The notes beneath the pieces were generated by a model, which saw nothing but the letters and a program-made list of their open reading frames with translations, made no database searches and was not told the origin of the DNA. The position numbers were made by a program, and so were the translations under genes. This document shows, piece by piece, positions 17,556-26,520 of a stretch of DNA of 64,000 nt; positions within the stretch are counted from its first letter, which is position 1; every line of letters begins with the position of its first letter. This stretch comes from JBCBGF01 sp039193455 (lineage in GTDB: Bacteria > Pseudomonadota > Alphaproteobacteria > Rhodobacterales > Rhodobacteraceae). The stretch is from contig JBCCWO010000009.1 of NCBI GenBank assembly GCA_039193455.1, forward strand, positions 62,001 to 126,000, in the 5' to 3' direction.

Positions 17556-17611
17556 GCCCTGATTGATAGGGTCATAAGCAATCAGGGCATAACGCAATCT
17601 TATGCCATAAG
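17556..17611. promoter_or_regulatory. Overlapping inverted repeats with recurring CATAA(G) units
   Basis: GCCCTGATTG (17556-17565) pairs with CAATCAGGGC (17579-17588). GGCATAA (17586-17592) pairs with TTATGCC (17600-17606). CTTATG-C-CATAAG forms a 13-bp palindrome at 17599-17611. CATAA(G) or its complement therefore occurs four times within 40 bp. The array lies between divergent GATase and formylglutamate genes and looks like a multi-site operator; the LysR protein at the operon's end (23970) is the obvious candidate to bind it. Confidence 0.6.
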
Positions 17612-17688
17612 TTGACCAATGAATAAGGTTTCAGTTCTCTGGAATGCGGATAGGCTTGATTCCAGTGAAATTCTGATGGAAGGCCGCA

Positions 17689-18603
17689 ATGGGCATTATG
17701 CAACCCGATGAATTCCCTATAAGTAAACCACAGCTCTCAGACGTGATCTCAGTAACGGACGGATCGTCGCCGCTGATGCTGTCCTTCCCGCATTCGGGCG
17801 ATGTCTATCCCCGCGATTTTGGGTATGACCCCAAGCTCAGCTATGCCGAGATCGATCACCCGTCTGACAAGTATGTGGACGAGCTCTTCGGCGCTGCCGC
17901 GACGCTTGAGCTCGGAACGATCAAGGCAGAGTTTCCCCGCGCTTATGTGGATGTGAACCGCCATCAGCACGACATTGATGCTGAAATGCTGGATGAGCCC
18001 GACGCCTGGCCCGGGCGTTTCCTGCCCAGCGGTTCGGTCAAGGTGGGCGCGACGCTCTTTTGGTCAAAGGCGTATGGCACACCGATCTACGACCGAAAAC
18101 TGACCGTCAAAGAAGCGCATCACAGGCTGTCGTGCTACTTCATCCCGTACCACCAGACGATGACGCGGATGGTCGAAGATCTGCGCGCCCGCCACGGCGA
18201 GGTTTACATCGTCGATTGCCACTCGATGACGCGGTTCGATCACAAGCTGCGCGGTGGCAAAGAGCGACCCGAGATTGATATCGGCACCCGTAACGGTGCG
18301 AGCTGCGCCCCCGATTTGGCCGAGAAGATGGCCGAACTTTTCGCTGCGCGCGGCTATGACGTGGGGATGAACAAGCGCTTTATCGGGGGCGAGATCACCT
18401 TGCGCTACGGCTGGCCCGAGATCGGGCAGCACATCCTGCAGGTCGAGCTGCGCCGCGACCTTTACATGGACGAAGCCACCCGCGCGAAAACCGACAATTT
18501 CCAAAAGGTCCAGGCCGACTGCGCCTGGGTTCTCGAACAGTTCAAAGCCTACACCGAAAACCGCACGACAGTGGCGCAGCCCGCCCCCGTCGCGGCACCA
18601 TGA
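17689..18603 (+). CDS. N-formylglutamate amidohydrolase family protein
   Basis: 304 aa. The FGase (HutG-like) zinc hydrolase fold is indicated by MLSFPHSGDVYP near the N-terminus, RAYVDVNRHQHDID, and VYIVDCHSMT in the middle with conserved His/Asp residues. FGases release formate and glutamate from N-formyl-Glu in histidine breakdown, but no other hut gene is present. Instead it heads a dipeptide ABC operon, so it may deformylate or deacylate imported peptides or amino-acid derivatives. AAGG precedes ATG 17689. The stop overlaps a possible upstream start of the binding-protein gene. Confidence 0.85.
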   Translation: MGIMQPDEFPISKPQLSDVISVTDGSSPLMLSFPHSGDVYPRDFGYDPKLSYAEIDHPSDKYVDELFGAAATLELGTIKAEFPRAYVDVNRHQHDIDAEMLDEPDAWPGRFLPSGSVKVGATLFWSKAYGTPIYDRKLTVKEAHHRLSCYFIPYHQTMTRMVEDLRARHGEVYIVDCHSMTRFDHKLRGGKERPEIDIGTRNGASCAPDLAEKMAELFAARGYDVGMNKRFIGGEITLRYGWPEIGQHILQVELRRDLYMDEATRAKTDNFQKVQADCAWVLEQFKAYTENRTTVAQPAPVAAP

Positions 18604-18617
18604 CAAGGGAGTCTACG

Positions 18618-20210
18618 ATGAAGAACGCACTTATCACCCTCGGCCTCGCGGCGGCGCTGGCCCTGCCGACGACGGTGGGCGCTGAGACGCTGCGCATGGC
18701 CTTCTCTTCGGCGCCGCGCTCAATCGACCCGTACCCCTTTGGCGGAACGCCCACTGCGTCGCTGAAAGAGCATGTATTCGAGGCACTGGTTGCCGCCGAC
18801 GACAGCCCGCTACTGGCGGAAAGCTGGGAATGGACCAGCCCCACGTCGCTCACGGTCACCCTGCGTCAGGGCATCAGCTTCCATGACGGCGGTGCGTTCA
18901 CCGCGCGTGACGTGGTCTATTCGGCCTGCCGGATGATGTTCCTGATCGACGGGCGCCGGAACCTTCTGACCAGTTCGATGGGCCCCATCGCCGATGTCGT
19001 TGCCGTCGATGATCACACCGTCCGCTTCGACATGAAGGCGCCTTATCCGTTGTGGGTGCAAAAGATGAAGTTCCTCTCGATCCTGCCGGCCTCCGGCGGC
19101 GACGTGCCCGAGGGGCCGATTGCCTATGACGATCAGGGCGATTGCGGGATCACGGCCTATCCGACACTTGAGCAGTTCGAGGCGGGTGAAGCGGCCATCG
19201 GCACCGGGCCCTACAAATTCTCGCGCTTCGACAAATCGGGCGAGGCGGATCTGGTCAGGAATGACGCTTATTGGGGCGGCGCGCCCGAATGGGACGCGGT
19301 CGAAATTCGCACCATCGGCAATGCCGGCGCGCGTCTGGCCGGGCTCTTGGCCGGAGACTTTGACCTGATCGAAAATCCGACGACCGAGGATTTGCCCGGT
19401 CTCGATGCCAATGAGGATCTGACCTATACGGCGATCCCCTCCTGGCGCTCGATCTTCATGGTGCTGGACGTCAATCCCGAGGGCGCCCCGGGTGTGACGG
19501 CGGCGGACGGCAGCGCGCCCCTGTCCGATCTGCGCGTGCGCCAGGCCATGTCGATGGCAATCAACCGCAACGCCATCGCCGACAGGCTCTTTGGGGGTGA
19601 GGCCACGGTGGCCAATCAGTTTGCGCCCAAGTATCGCGCCGGCGCACCGGACCTGCCCGATCTGGATTATGATCCGGAACAGGCCAAGGCGCTTTTGGCC
19701 GAGGCGGGGTATCCCGATGGCTTCACGATCGACTTCTACGCCCCGTCCGACCGCTATGCCAATGGCTCGCGCGTGGCGCAGGCCGTGACGCAATACCTGT
19801 CGCGCATCGGTGTTCAGGTGAACCTCAAGACCGAACCCTGGTCGGTCTTTGCCGGCAAGCGGCGCGAACGCGAATTGGGCGTCTTCCTCTATGGCTGGGG
19901 CCACCCGCAAGGTCCGGCGCAGATGATCTCGTTCGCCTTCGCCTCGCGGGATGCCGAACTGGGCCTTGGGGCGTCGAATTACTCGAACTATCAAAGCGAT
20001 GCGTTCGATGCGGCGATGCAGGCCTGGGCGGTGGAAACCGATGATGCCAAGGCCAATGAATTCCTCGCCGACGCAATGAAGGTTGCGGTGGCCGATCTTC
20101 CGGGCATCCCGCTCTACTACCAGCATACGATCTGGGCGCACCGGGCCGATCTGGAAGTGAACGGTCGCCAGGACGAACGCACCAGCGCCACCACCGTGAC
20201 CCGCAAGTAA
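18618..20210 (+). CDS. Dipeptide/oligopeptide-type periplasmic binding protein
   Basis: 530 aa SBP_bac_5 (DppA/OppA) protein. The Sec signal peptide is MKNALITLGLAAALALPTTV with cleavage near VGAE. Family landmarks include the LKEHVFEALVAADDSPLLAE entry, VTLRQGISFHDGGAFTARDV and LSDLRVRQAMSMAINR. ATG 18618 is chosen for AAGGGAG 6 nt upstream; ATG 18600 overlaps the previous stop. It should deliver a peptide or peptide-like compound to the two permeases and fused ATPase that follow. A stem-loop follows its stop codon. Confidence 0.9.
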   Translation: MKNALITLGLAAALALPTTVGAETLRMAFSSAPRSIDPYPFGGTPTASLKEHVFEALVAADDSPLLAESWEWTSPTSLTVTLRQGISFHDGGAFTARDVVYSACRMMFLIDGRRNLLTSSMGPIADVVAVDDHTVRFDMKAPYPLWVQKMKFLSILPASGGDVPEGPIAYDDQGDCGITAYPTLEQFEAGEAAIGTGPYKFSRFDKSGEADLVRNDAYWGGAPEWDAVEIRTIGNAGARLAGLLAGDFDLIENPTTEDLPGLDANEDLTYTAIPSWRSIFMVLDVNPEGAPGVTAADGSAPLSDLRVRQAMSMAINRNAIADRLFGGEATVANQFAPKYRAGAPDLPDLDYDPEQAKALLAEAGYPDGFTIDFYAPSDRYANGSRVAQAVTQYLSRIGVQVNLKTEPWSVFAGKRRERELGVFLYGWGHPQGPAQMISFAFASRDAELGLGASNYSNYQSDAFDAAMQAWAVETDDAKANEFLADAMKVAVADLPGIPLYYQHTIWAHRADLEVNGRQDERTSATTVTRK

Positions 20211-20242
20211 GCCGGTCCATGCGCCGGGCTGCAGAGACCGGC
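20211..20242 (+). other. Stem-loop between binding-protein and permease genes
   Basis: GCCGGTC immediately after the stop codon pairs with GACCGGC 18 nt further on. There is no T-run. The position after a binding-protein gene matches a 3' mRNA-stabilising hairpin or partial terminator that keeps binding protein in excess over the permeases. Confidence 0.5.
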
Positions 20243-20277
20243 CCGGTGCGTACCTTCACACCTGACAGGGGGCATCC

Positions 20278-21243
20278 ATGTTGAATTTCGTCGCCAGACG
20301 GTTGGGGCAGAGCGCGGTGCTTGTCCTGATCATGTCGGCCCTGGTTTTCATCGGCATGTACGTGGTCTCGGACCCGGTCGCCGTTCTTGCCGGAGAGGAC
20401 TTCACAGAAGAAGACCGCGCCGCACTGGCCGCCGAACTGGGTGTCGACCGTCCTCTTCTGATCCAATACGCCTCGTTTCTGGGCAACGTCGCGCGCGGCG
20501 ATTTCGGAACCTCCTTTGTCTACAACCGCCCGGTGCTCGAACTGATCCTCGAACGTCTGCCCGCGACGCTGGAGGTTGCCTTCTTCGCGATGTTCATCGG
20601 TCTGGTCGTCGGCATTCCGTTGGGCGTCTATTCGGGCCTGAACCAAAAGAAGGGCAGCACCAAGGCCATCAGCTTTTTCACGACCGTGGGATACTCGATC
20701 CCCAATTTCTGGCAGGGCGTGTTGCTGATCATGCTGTTTGCGGTTTGGTTCAAGGTGCTGCCCGCGTCGGGCCGCGGCGACACGGTGCAGATCTTGGGCG
20801 TTGGCTGGTCGGTCTTCAGCCTTGATGGCCTCAGCCACATGATCCTGCCCGCGCTGAACCTCGCGATTTACACGATCTGTTTGCAGGCGCGGCTGGCCCG
20901 GTCGGGCACCCAAGAGGTGATGTATCAGGACTACATGACCTTTGCCCGCGCCAAGGGTATCAGCCGCGACCGCATCGTGCGCCGCCACCTTGTGCGCAAT
21001 ATCCTGATCCCGATTGTCACGATCACGGGGCTGCAGCTGGGCGGGCTGATCGCCTTTGCCACGGTGACCGAAACGGTCTTTTCCTGGCCCGGCATCGGCA
21101 AGCTGCTATTGGACAGCATCCACAATTCGGACCGTCCGGTGGTGGTGGCCTACCTGATCCTGATCACGCTGATGTTCGTGACCATCAACTTCGTTGTCGA
21201 CGTGCTTTACGCGCTGCTCGACCCGCGCATCCGCTATACGTGA
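20278..21243 (+). CDS. Dipeptide-type ABC permease (DppB-like)
   Basis: 321 aa inner-membrane permease of the binding-protein-dependent family, about six helices. The EAA coupling region is QDYMTFARAKGISRDRIVRR, followed by FATVTETVFSWPGIGKLL, which is typical of DppB/OppB. An AGGGGG ribosome site precedes ATG 20278. It pairs with the DppC-like protein 12 bp downstream. Confidence 0.92.
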   Translation: MLNFVARRLGQSAVLVLIMSALVFIGMYVVSDPVAVLAGEDFTEEDRAALAAELGVDRPLLIQYASFLGNVARGDFGTSFVYNRPVLELILERLPATLEVAFFAMFIGLVVGIPLGVYSGLNQKKGSTKAISFFTTVGYSIPNFWQGVLLIMLFAVWFKVLPASGRGDTVQILGVGWSVFSLDGLSHMILPALNLAIYTICLQARLARSGTQEVMYQDYMTFARAKGISRDRIVRRHLVRNILIPIVTITGLQLGGLIAFATVTETVFSWPGIGKLLLDSIHNSDRPVVVAYLILITLMFVTINFVVDVLYALLDPRIRYT

Positions 21244-21255
21244 GGAGGGACCGAC

Positions 21256-22191
21256 ATGCCAACTGACGCAACAACAACCGATGTCGAAACCCTCGCCAAG
21301 GCCGAACAGCCAGAACCGACGCTGACCGAAAAGTTCTGGAAGGTCTTTCGCGGCCATCCGGCGGCGCTGGCCGGGCTTGTCGGCATCGTGATCTTCGTTC
21401 TGCTGGCCATCTTCGCGCCGCTGATCGCGCCGCAGGACCCCTATGACCAGACCCAGCTTGATATTCTCGACGGTCTTTTGCCCCCCGGCTCACAGCTTTG
21501 GGATGGCACGCCCAGCCTTCTGGGCACCGATGCGCTGGGCCGCGATATCCTAAGCGCCGTTCTTTATGGCCTGCGCATCTCGCTTTTCGTGGCGCTGGTC
21601 GCGGTGATTGTCGGCTCGGCCATCGGCGTGTTCATGGGCCTGCTTGCAGCGATGAAGGGCGGCTGGGTCGAAACCGTGATCATGCGCACCGTCGACCTCA
21701 AGATGAGCTTTCCGGGCATCCTTCTGGCGCTCATGGTACTGGCCGTCTTCGGGACCGGGATCGACAAAGTAATCATCGCGCTGATCATCGGCGCCTGGGC
21801 GTCCGAGGCGCGGCTTGTCCGGGCCGTGGCGCTGTCCGAGCTCAAAAAGGAATACATCGACGCCGCCCGTCTGGCCGGTCTGTCGGACTGGCGCATCATG
21901 GGGCGGTTCCTCTTCCCCAACTCGATCTCACCGGTGCTCGTGGTTCTGCCCATGTCGATCTCGGGCGCCATCGGGGCTGAGGCAACCCTGTCCTTCCTGG
22001 GCGTGGGCGTCCCGATCACCGAACCCTCGCTTGGCCTGCTGATCGCCAATGGCAACGATTACATCTTGTCGGGCAAGTGGTGGATTTCGATCTTTCCCGG
22101 CCTTGTCCTTGTGGGCCTTGTGCTGTGCATCAACGTCGTGGCCGACCGGCTGCGCGACCACGCCAACCCCTATCTGCGCGGAAAGGACTGA
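21256..22191 (+). CDS. Dipeptide-type ABC permease (DppC-like)
   Basis: 311 aa. A short cytoplasmic N-terminus with KFWKVFRGHPAALAGLVGIV leads to the first helix, as in DppC/OppC. The EAA loop is LSELKKEYIDAARLAGLSDW, and GAEATLSFLGVGVPITEPSL is the conserved family block near the C-terminus. GAGGAGGGA precedes the ATG. The fused ATPase starts 3 bp after the stop. Confidence 0.92.
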   Translation: MPTDATTTDVETLAKAEQPEPTLTEKFWKVFRGHPAALAGLVGIVIFVLLAIFAPLIAPQDPYDQTQLDILDGLLPPGSQLWDGTPSLLGTDALGRDILSAVLYGLRISLFVALVAVIVGSAIGVFMGLLAAMKGGWVETVIMRTVDLKMSFPGILLALMVLAVFGTGIDKVIIALIIGAWASEARLVRAVALSELKKEYIDAARLAGLSDWRIMGRFLFPNSISPVLVVLPMSISGAIGAEATLSFLGVGVPITEPSLGLLIANGNDYILSGKWWISIFPGLVLVGLVLCINVVADRLRDHANPYLRGKD

Positions 22192-22194
22192 GCC

Positions 22195-23898
22195 ATGTCA
22201 GACCATCTGATCGAAGTCGAAGATCTGACCATCGCCTACCCCATGGCGGATGGAGAGGTTTTCCGCGCCATCGACAAATTCTCGATGACGGTCAACCGGG
22301 GCCAGATCGTCGGGGTCGTGGGCGAGAGCGGCGCCGGCAAATCAACCATCGGCAAAGCGACACTCGGCCTCTTGGACGAAAACGCGGTGATCGACACCGG
22401 TGGTGTGTCGCTGGACGAGGTCATGGTCACCAAGCTGGAAGAACACGCCTTCACCGATATTCGCGGCAACAAGGTGGGCTATATCTACCAGAACCCGATG
22501 ACTGCGTTGAACCCGGTTCTGACCATCGGCGAACAGATCGTTGAAGCAATCGAAGCCAATACCGACAAGCGTGGATCCGAAGCGCGCGCCTATGCGATCG
22601 AGCTCTTGGATCAGGCCGAAGTGCCGATGCCCGAAGACCGTTTGTCAAAGTACCCGCATCAGCTGTCTGGGGGTCTGTGCCAGCGCATCGTCTTCGCCAT
22701 TGCGATCAGCGCAAAGCCCGATCTGATCATCGCGGATGAGCCTACGACCGCGCTGGATGTCACCGTGCAAAAGGCCGTGCTCGACACGCTGGTGAAGCTG
22801 ACCCGCCAGGAAAACATCGCCATCATCCTGATCACCCATGACATGGGCGTGGTCGCTGAGATGTGCGACTACGTCTATGTGCTGCGCCACGGTAAGCTGG
22901 TGGAAGAAGGGCCCACGGCCCAGGTCCTGCGCCATCCCACCAAGCCTTACAGTCGCGAGCTGATGGCCGCGATCCCGCGCATCGACAACAAGGTCGAAAG
23001 GTTCGCGGTGCCCGGCGGCCTCGGCAATGCAGAAGATCGTAAGCGCGCCATCGATTACCTGATGTCGCGCAAGGCCGATGCAGGGGAAGAGGGCGCGCCG
23101 CTTCTGAGCGTGCGAAACCTGTCGAAGACCTTCACCACCAAGTCGACCGCGCTCAAGGCCGCCTCGGAGTTCAAGGCGGTCTCGGACGTCAGTTTCGATG
23201 TCTATCCGGGCGAGACGATGGGGATCGTGGGCGAAAGCGGCTCGGGCAAGTCCACCGTCGGGCGGATGATCCTGGGCCTGCACACGCCGGACCCGGGCTA
23301 TGCAATCACCTACCGCGGGCGCAATATCGATGACCTCAAATCGCAGGCGGAAAAGCTGGCGCATCGGCAATCGCTGCAATGCATCTTTCAGGATCCGTAT
23401 TCGTCGCTCAACCCGCGGATGACGGCGGGCGACAACATCACCTATGCGCTGCGCGCGCATGGTACGCTTGGCCGCGAAGAGGCGCGGAACCTTGCGGGCG
23501 ACCTGATGGAACTTGTCGGCCTGCCGCGCGCCTCGGCCCGCAAGATGCCCCATGCCTTCTCCGGCGGCGAACGCCAGCGGATCGGCATCGCCCGCGCACT
23601 GTCCTTCCGGCCCGACTTCATCTTCTGCGATGAACCGACCTCGGCACTGGATGTGACGGTGCAGGCCGAGCTTTTGAACCTGATGAAGGACCTTCAGGAT
23701 CAGCTTGGATTGACGCTGTTGTTTGTCAGCCATGACCTCGCCGTTGTGCGTCAAATGTGCGACCGGGTAATGGTGATGAAGGCGGGCGAAGTGGTCGAAG
23801 CGGGCGCCTGCGACAAGGTGCTGGTCGATCCCGATCACGAATACACTCAGGGCCTTCTGGCCGCGATGCCGCGGTTCCGCCCCGAGGATGCGGCATAA
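22195..23898 (+). CDS. Fused double ATPase of the dipeptide-type importer (DppD-DppF in one chain)
   Basis: 567 aa with two complete nucleotide-binding domains. NBD1: Walker A GESGAGKSTIG, signature LSGGLCQR, Walker B IIADEPTTALD. NBD2: GESGSGKSTVG, FSGGERQRIGIAR, IFCDEPTSALD. The join is around residues 275-305. E. coli uses two separate genes, while fused forms are common in alphaproteobacteria. The protein powers uptake through the two permeases upstream. Confidence 0.93.
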   Translation: MSDHLIEVEDLTIAYPMADGEVFRAIDKFSMTVNRGQIVGVVGESGAGKSTIGKATLGLLDENAVIDTGGVSLDEVMVTKLEEHAFTDIRGNKVGYIYQNPMTALNPVLTIGEQIVEAIEANTDKRGSEARAYAIELLDQAEVPMPEDRLSKYPHQLSGGLCQRIVFAIAISAKPDLIIADEPTTALDVTVQKAVLDTLVKLTRQENIAIILITHDMGVVAEMCDYVYVLRHGKLVEEGPTAQVLRHPTKPYSRELMAAIPRIDNKVERFAVPGGLGNAEDRKRAIDYLMSRKADAGEEGAPLLSVRNLSKTFTTKSTALKAASEFKAVSDVSFDVYPGETMGIVGESGSGKSTVGRMILGLHTPDPGYAITYRGRNIDDLKSQAEKLAHRQSLQCIFQDPYSSLNPRMTAGDNITYALRAHGTLGREEARNLAGDLMELVGLPRASARKMPHAFSGGERQRIGIARALSFRPDFIFCDEPTSALDVTVQAELLNLMKDLQDQLGLTLLFVSHDLAVVRQMCDRVMVMKAGEVVEAGACDKVLVDPDHEYTQGLLAAMPRFRPEDAA

Positions 23899-23969
23899 GA
23901 AAACCTTTGAGGCTTGGCGGAATTCGCGCTCAAGTAACGCAAAGCGCCACGCCTCCATAAGGAAGCCAA

Positions 23970-24923
23970 ATGGCTTACGGCACCAAGTCCAATCGGATCC
24001 GACGCCTCAAACATATCGAGGCGTTCTCGGCCGTGATCTCGACGGGGTCGTTTTCCGCGGCCGCGCGCCAGCTTGGCGTATCGCAACCCGCGATCAGCCA
24101 ACTGATCAAGGTGCTGGAAGAGGCGATCGGCGCGCCGCTGTTCATCCGCCGCAACGGGGCGATCTTTCCGACAAACCGCGCCGAAAGCCTGCGCGAAGAT
24201 GCGGTGAGCCTTTTGGCACATCTCGACCGGTTTCAGGCACAGCTGAGCTATGGGCGCACCGGGCTTTTGTCGACCATTCGCCTTTCGGCCTCGATGAGCA
24301 TCATTGGAGAGCTCTTGCCCGATGTCGTGACGGAAATCACGCGCCAGCACCCCGAGGCCATGTTTTATGTCAGCTCGGTCCCGCTGTCGGCGATGGTCCA
24401 GTCGCTGGTGCAGGGCCATATCGACTTTGCCTTCCACACCCGCCCGTTGGAGCATCCCGGATTGCACAACGATTGCGTCTTCCGGGCGCCGCAGGTCGCC
24501 GTGATGACCGCCGATCATCCGCTGGCTTCGGCAAAAGATCTATCCATCGGGGATTTCGATGGGCACCGGATCATCACCTCTACGCGCAGCGATCCGGCGT
24601 TTCACTACTTCGCCGAGCTTTGGCAAAGAAACAACGTCTCGGTGAAAACGGTGCTTCAATCGCCGTTTGCCGGGTTCTCGATCAACATGGTCAGCGCGAT
24701 GTCGGCGGTGACGTTCAACAACGAACTTGTGGCCCGAAAAATCTGTGACCGCAGTCCTGATCTCGTGATGCGTGCGGTCGAGGGCGTGGATTTCAAAACA
24801 CCGTTCTACCTGGCCTGCGCCGATTGGCAGACGCAATCCGCCACGCGGCAAATCCTGGAAGACGGGTTCCGGCGACAAGCGATGGTGCAGGGGCAAGGGG
24901 GCTCTGACCGCTCTCATTCCTGA
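23970..24923 (+). CDS. LysR-family transcriptional regulator
   Basis: 317 aa. The N-terminal winged helix is at residues ~11-70 (FSAAARQLGVSQPAISQLIK as HTH), followed by a LysR substrate-binding domain. GGAAG lies just upstream of the ATG. It is the last gene of the FGase/dipeptide transport operon on the same strand, 71 bp after the ATPase. By position it probably controls this operon and the divergent GATase gene through the repeat array at 17556-17611; the inducer is unknown. Confidence 0.88.
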   Translation: MAYGTKSNRIRRLKHIEAFSAVISTGSFSAAARQLGVSQPAISQLIKVLEEAIGAPLFIRRNGAIFPTNRAESLREDAVSLLAHLDRFQAQLSYGRTGLLSTIRLSASMSIIGELLPDVVTEITRQHPEAMFYVSSVPLSAMVQSLVQGHIDFAFHTRPLEHPGLHNDCVFRAPQVAVMTADHPLASAKDLSIGDFDGHRIITSTRSDPAFHYFAELWQRNNVSVKTVLQSPFAGFSINMVSAMSAVTFNNELVARKICDRSPDLVMRAVEGVDFKTPFYLACADWQTQSATRQILEDGFRRQAMVQGQGGSDRSHS

Positions 24924-24971
24924 GCCGGTCCGCGCCGCCCTGCTGTCCAGCCCATGCGCGAAAGTACGGCG

Positions 24972-26072
24972 TCAGTAGCCCATGTTTATCTGATTGTACC
25001 GTTCGAGGTTCACCACCATCGAAAGCGTCAAACGGTCCTGGCTCCAGTCACCTGGATTGCGCACCGAGGCTGCCGAGGTCGTGATCCCAAACGCAAAGAC
25101 CAAGGCGAGGGCCCAGAACACGGCTTTGCTGCTATGTTTGGCCTGCGTTTCACGCAGCGCCAGGAACCGTTCCTCCAGCGCCATCCGCGCGGATCGCGAC
25201 CCTGTGCGAATGAAGGCCACATTGAGGATCTCGATGGGACGGGAAGATGGCTGACGCCCGCAAAACCCGAGCAGGCAGCGCGCATATTCTTTGGGAGAGA
25301 TCCGCATCGAGGCCAGAACAGTTTGGTCACAATTCAGTTCGCGAAGTCTGTTGAAGGCCCGCTTCCAAAGCAGAAACGCCGGGTTCAGATACAGGACCGG
25401 GCGCAAGAACTCGAAGGCGAGTTCCCAGTCCACGTCTCTTTGACGGATGTGTTCGAACTCGTGCGCCAGCACGATCCGCAGGCTGGTTGGTTGGGTCAGT
25501 AGGTGCGATGGCAAGACGACGTGATACCGAAAGAGGCTGCGGGCCACAAAAGGGATGCTGACCGTATCTGACAGCCGAATGGCAGTGAAGCGTGTGCGCC
25601 GCCAAACGTAGCTTTGCGACACAACCTGGTTGACCCGGAACATCGCGCCGACCGTTTGAAGAAGAAGGTAGATCGATCCGCAGATGGCGGCCGCCAATGC
25701 CGCCGTCAGCCAAGGAAGTTCACCAGTCAGGATCATCTCGAACACGCGATTGCGGGTGTTGAGAAGCTCTTCAAACTGGATCGCGGGCATCGCGATTTCG
25801 CCGCGCAGATAGGACGCGACCGCAAGATCGCTGACCGTGATCGGGGCCTTGGGCCAAAACGCCTGACCGATTGATACCGCGGCGAACGACAGAAGCGGGC
25901 TCAGGACAACAAACAGCAGAACGCATCTGAGCAGGCGGAGTTGCAAGCGGAAATCTGTGCGTAACGGGCTTCGAACAAGGGCCGCTTGCGCGAGCCGCCA
26001 GATACAGAATGCCAAAATCAGTACGACGTTTGCGTCTACGACAAGGTCAAGTACCGGTTTCATCGCTGTCAT
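24972..26072 (-). CDS. Short M56 (BlaR1/MecR1-like) membrane metallopeptidase
   Basis: 366 aa. Several membrane helices in residues 8-140 precede a zinc-peptidase motif HEFEH (His204-Glu205-His208) in the cytoplasmic loop, then a helix near 315-335 and a ~30-residue tail. Classical BlaR1 (~585 aa) carries a C-terminal penicillin-sensing domain; it is absent here, so a beta-lactam sensor role is not supported. The start overlaps the BlaI-like gene by 26 bp. By analogy it should cleave or inactivate that repressor on receiving an unknown signal. Confidence 0.82.
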   Translation of the reverse strand: MTAMKPVLDLVVDANVVLILAFCIWRLAQAALVRSPLRTDFRLQLRLLRCVLLFVVLSPLLSFAAVSIGQAFWPKAPITVSDLAVASYLRGEIAMPAIQFEELLNTRNRVFEMILTGELPWLTAALAAAICGSIYLLLQTVGAMFRVNQVVSQSYVWRRTRFTAIRLSDTVSIPFVARSLFRYHVVLPSHLLTQPTSLRIVLAHEFEHIRQRDVDWELAFEFLRPVLYLNPAFLLWKRAFNRLRELNCDQTVLASMRISPKEYARCLLGFCGRQPSSRPIEILNVAFIRTGSRSARMALEERFLALRETQAKHSSKAVFWALALVFAFGITTSAASVRNPGDWSQDRLTLSMVVNLERYNQINMGY

Positions 26073-26472
26073 CCTGGAGCCTCCTCTCCACCAGCGCCCG
26101 AATGTCCTCGAGGTCTTCCTCCGTCAGCCCAGCATCGTCGACGAGCCGCGCCACAAGGGATGCGGGCGTGTCGTCAAAGAGTGTGCGCGACAAGTTTTGC
26201 AGGGAACGGATTTGGTACGCGTCTTTCGCCAAAAGGGGCGTGTAGATCAGCGACTTTCCGTTCTTCCGGCTTTTGACGAAGCCCTTATCTTCCAGGATGC
26301 GCAGGATCGTTGCACCCGAGGTGTAGGCCAGGTTCCGCTCTGCTGGCAGTTGCGCCAGAACATCGCGAACCGTCCCCTCGCCGATGGCCCAAAGCTCATT
26401 CATGAACTCAAGCTCAACCTCGGTCAGAAGATTGCGGCTTTTCTTTTTTCGCATCGATTGATGATGTTTCAT
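26047..26472 (-). CDS. BlaI/MecI-family repressor
   Basis: 141 aa winged-helix repressor (LLTEVELEFMNELWAIGEGT, then ILRILEDKGFVKSRKNGKSL) with a C-terminal dimerisation part. In BlaI the partner M56 protease triggers cleavage. Here the pair sits downstream of the glycerol transporter genes with no beta-lactamase or PBP gene nearby. ATG 26472 has GAAGAAA upstream; a second ATG at 26454 has no good site. Target genes are unknown, autoregulation is likely. Confidence 0.85.
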   Translation of the reverse strand: MKHHQSMRKKKSRNLLTEVELEFMNELWAIGEGTVRDVLAQLPAERNLAYTSGATILRILEDKGFVKSRKNGKSLIYTPLLAKDAYQIRSLQNLSRTLFDDTPASLVARLVDDAGLTEEDLEDIRALVERRLQDDSDETGT

Positions 26473-26480
26473 TTTTCTTC

Positions 26481-26494
26481 GTATCTTTTAGTAC
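26481..26494. promoter_or_regulatory. Possible BlaI-type operator GTA-N8-TAC
   Basis: GTATCTTTTAGTAC, a GTA/TAC dyad, lies 9-22 nt upstream of the repressor ATG in an AT-rich patch of an otherwise GC-rich sequence. Blocking initiation of its own gene would fit the family, but the match to known BlaI/CopY sites (TACA..TGTA) is weak. Confidence 0.3.
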
Positions 26495-26520
26495 ACAGCA
26501 ATGAACGGCGCGGGCGCAAG

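Noticed and set aside
24972..26472. Beta-lactam resistance locus
   Set aside because: The M56 protein lacks the penicillin-sensing domain and no beta-lactamase or PBP gene is adjacent.
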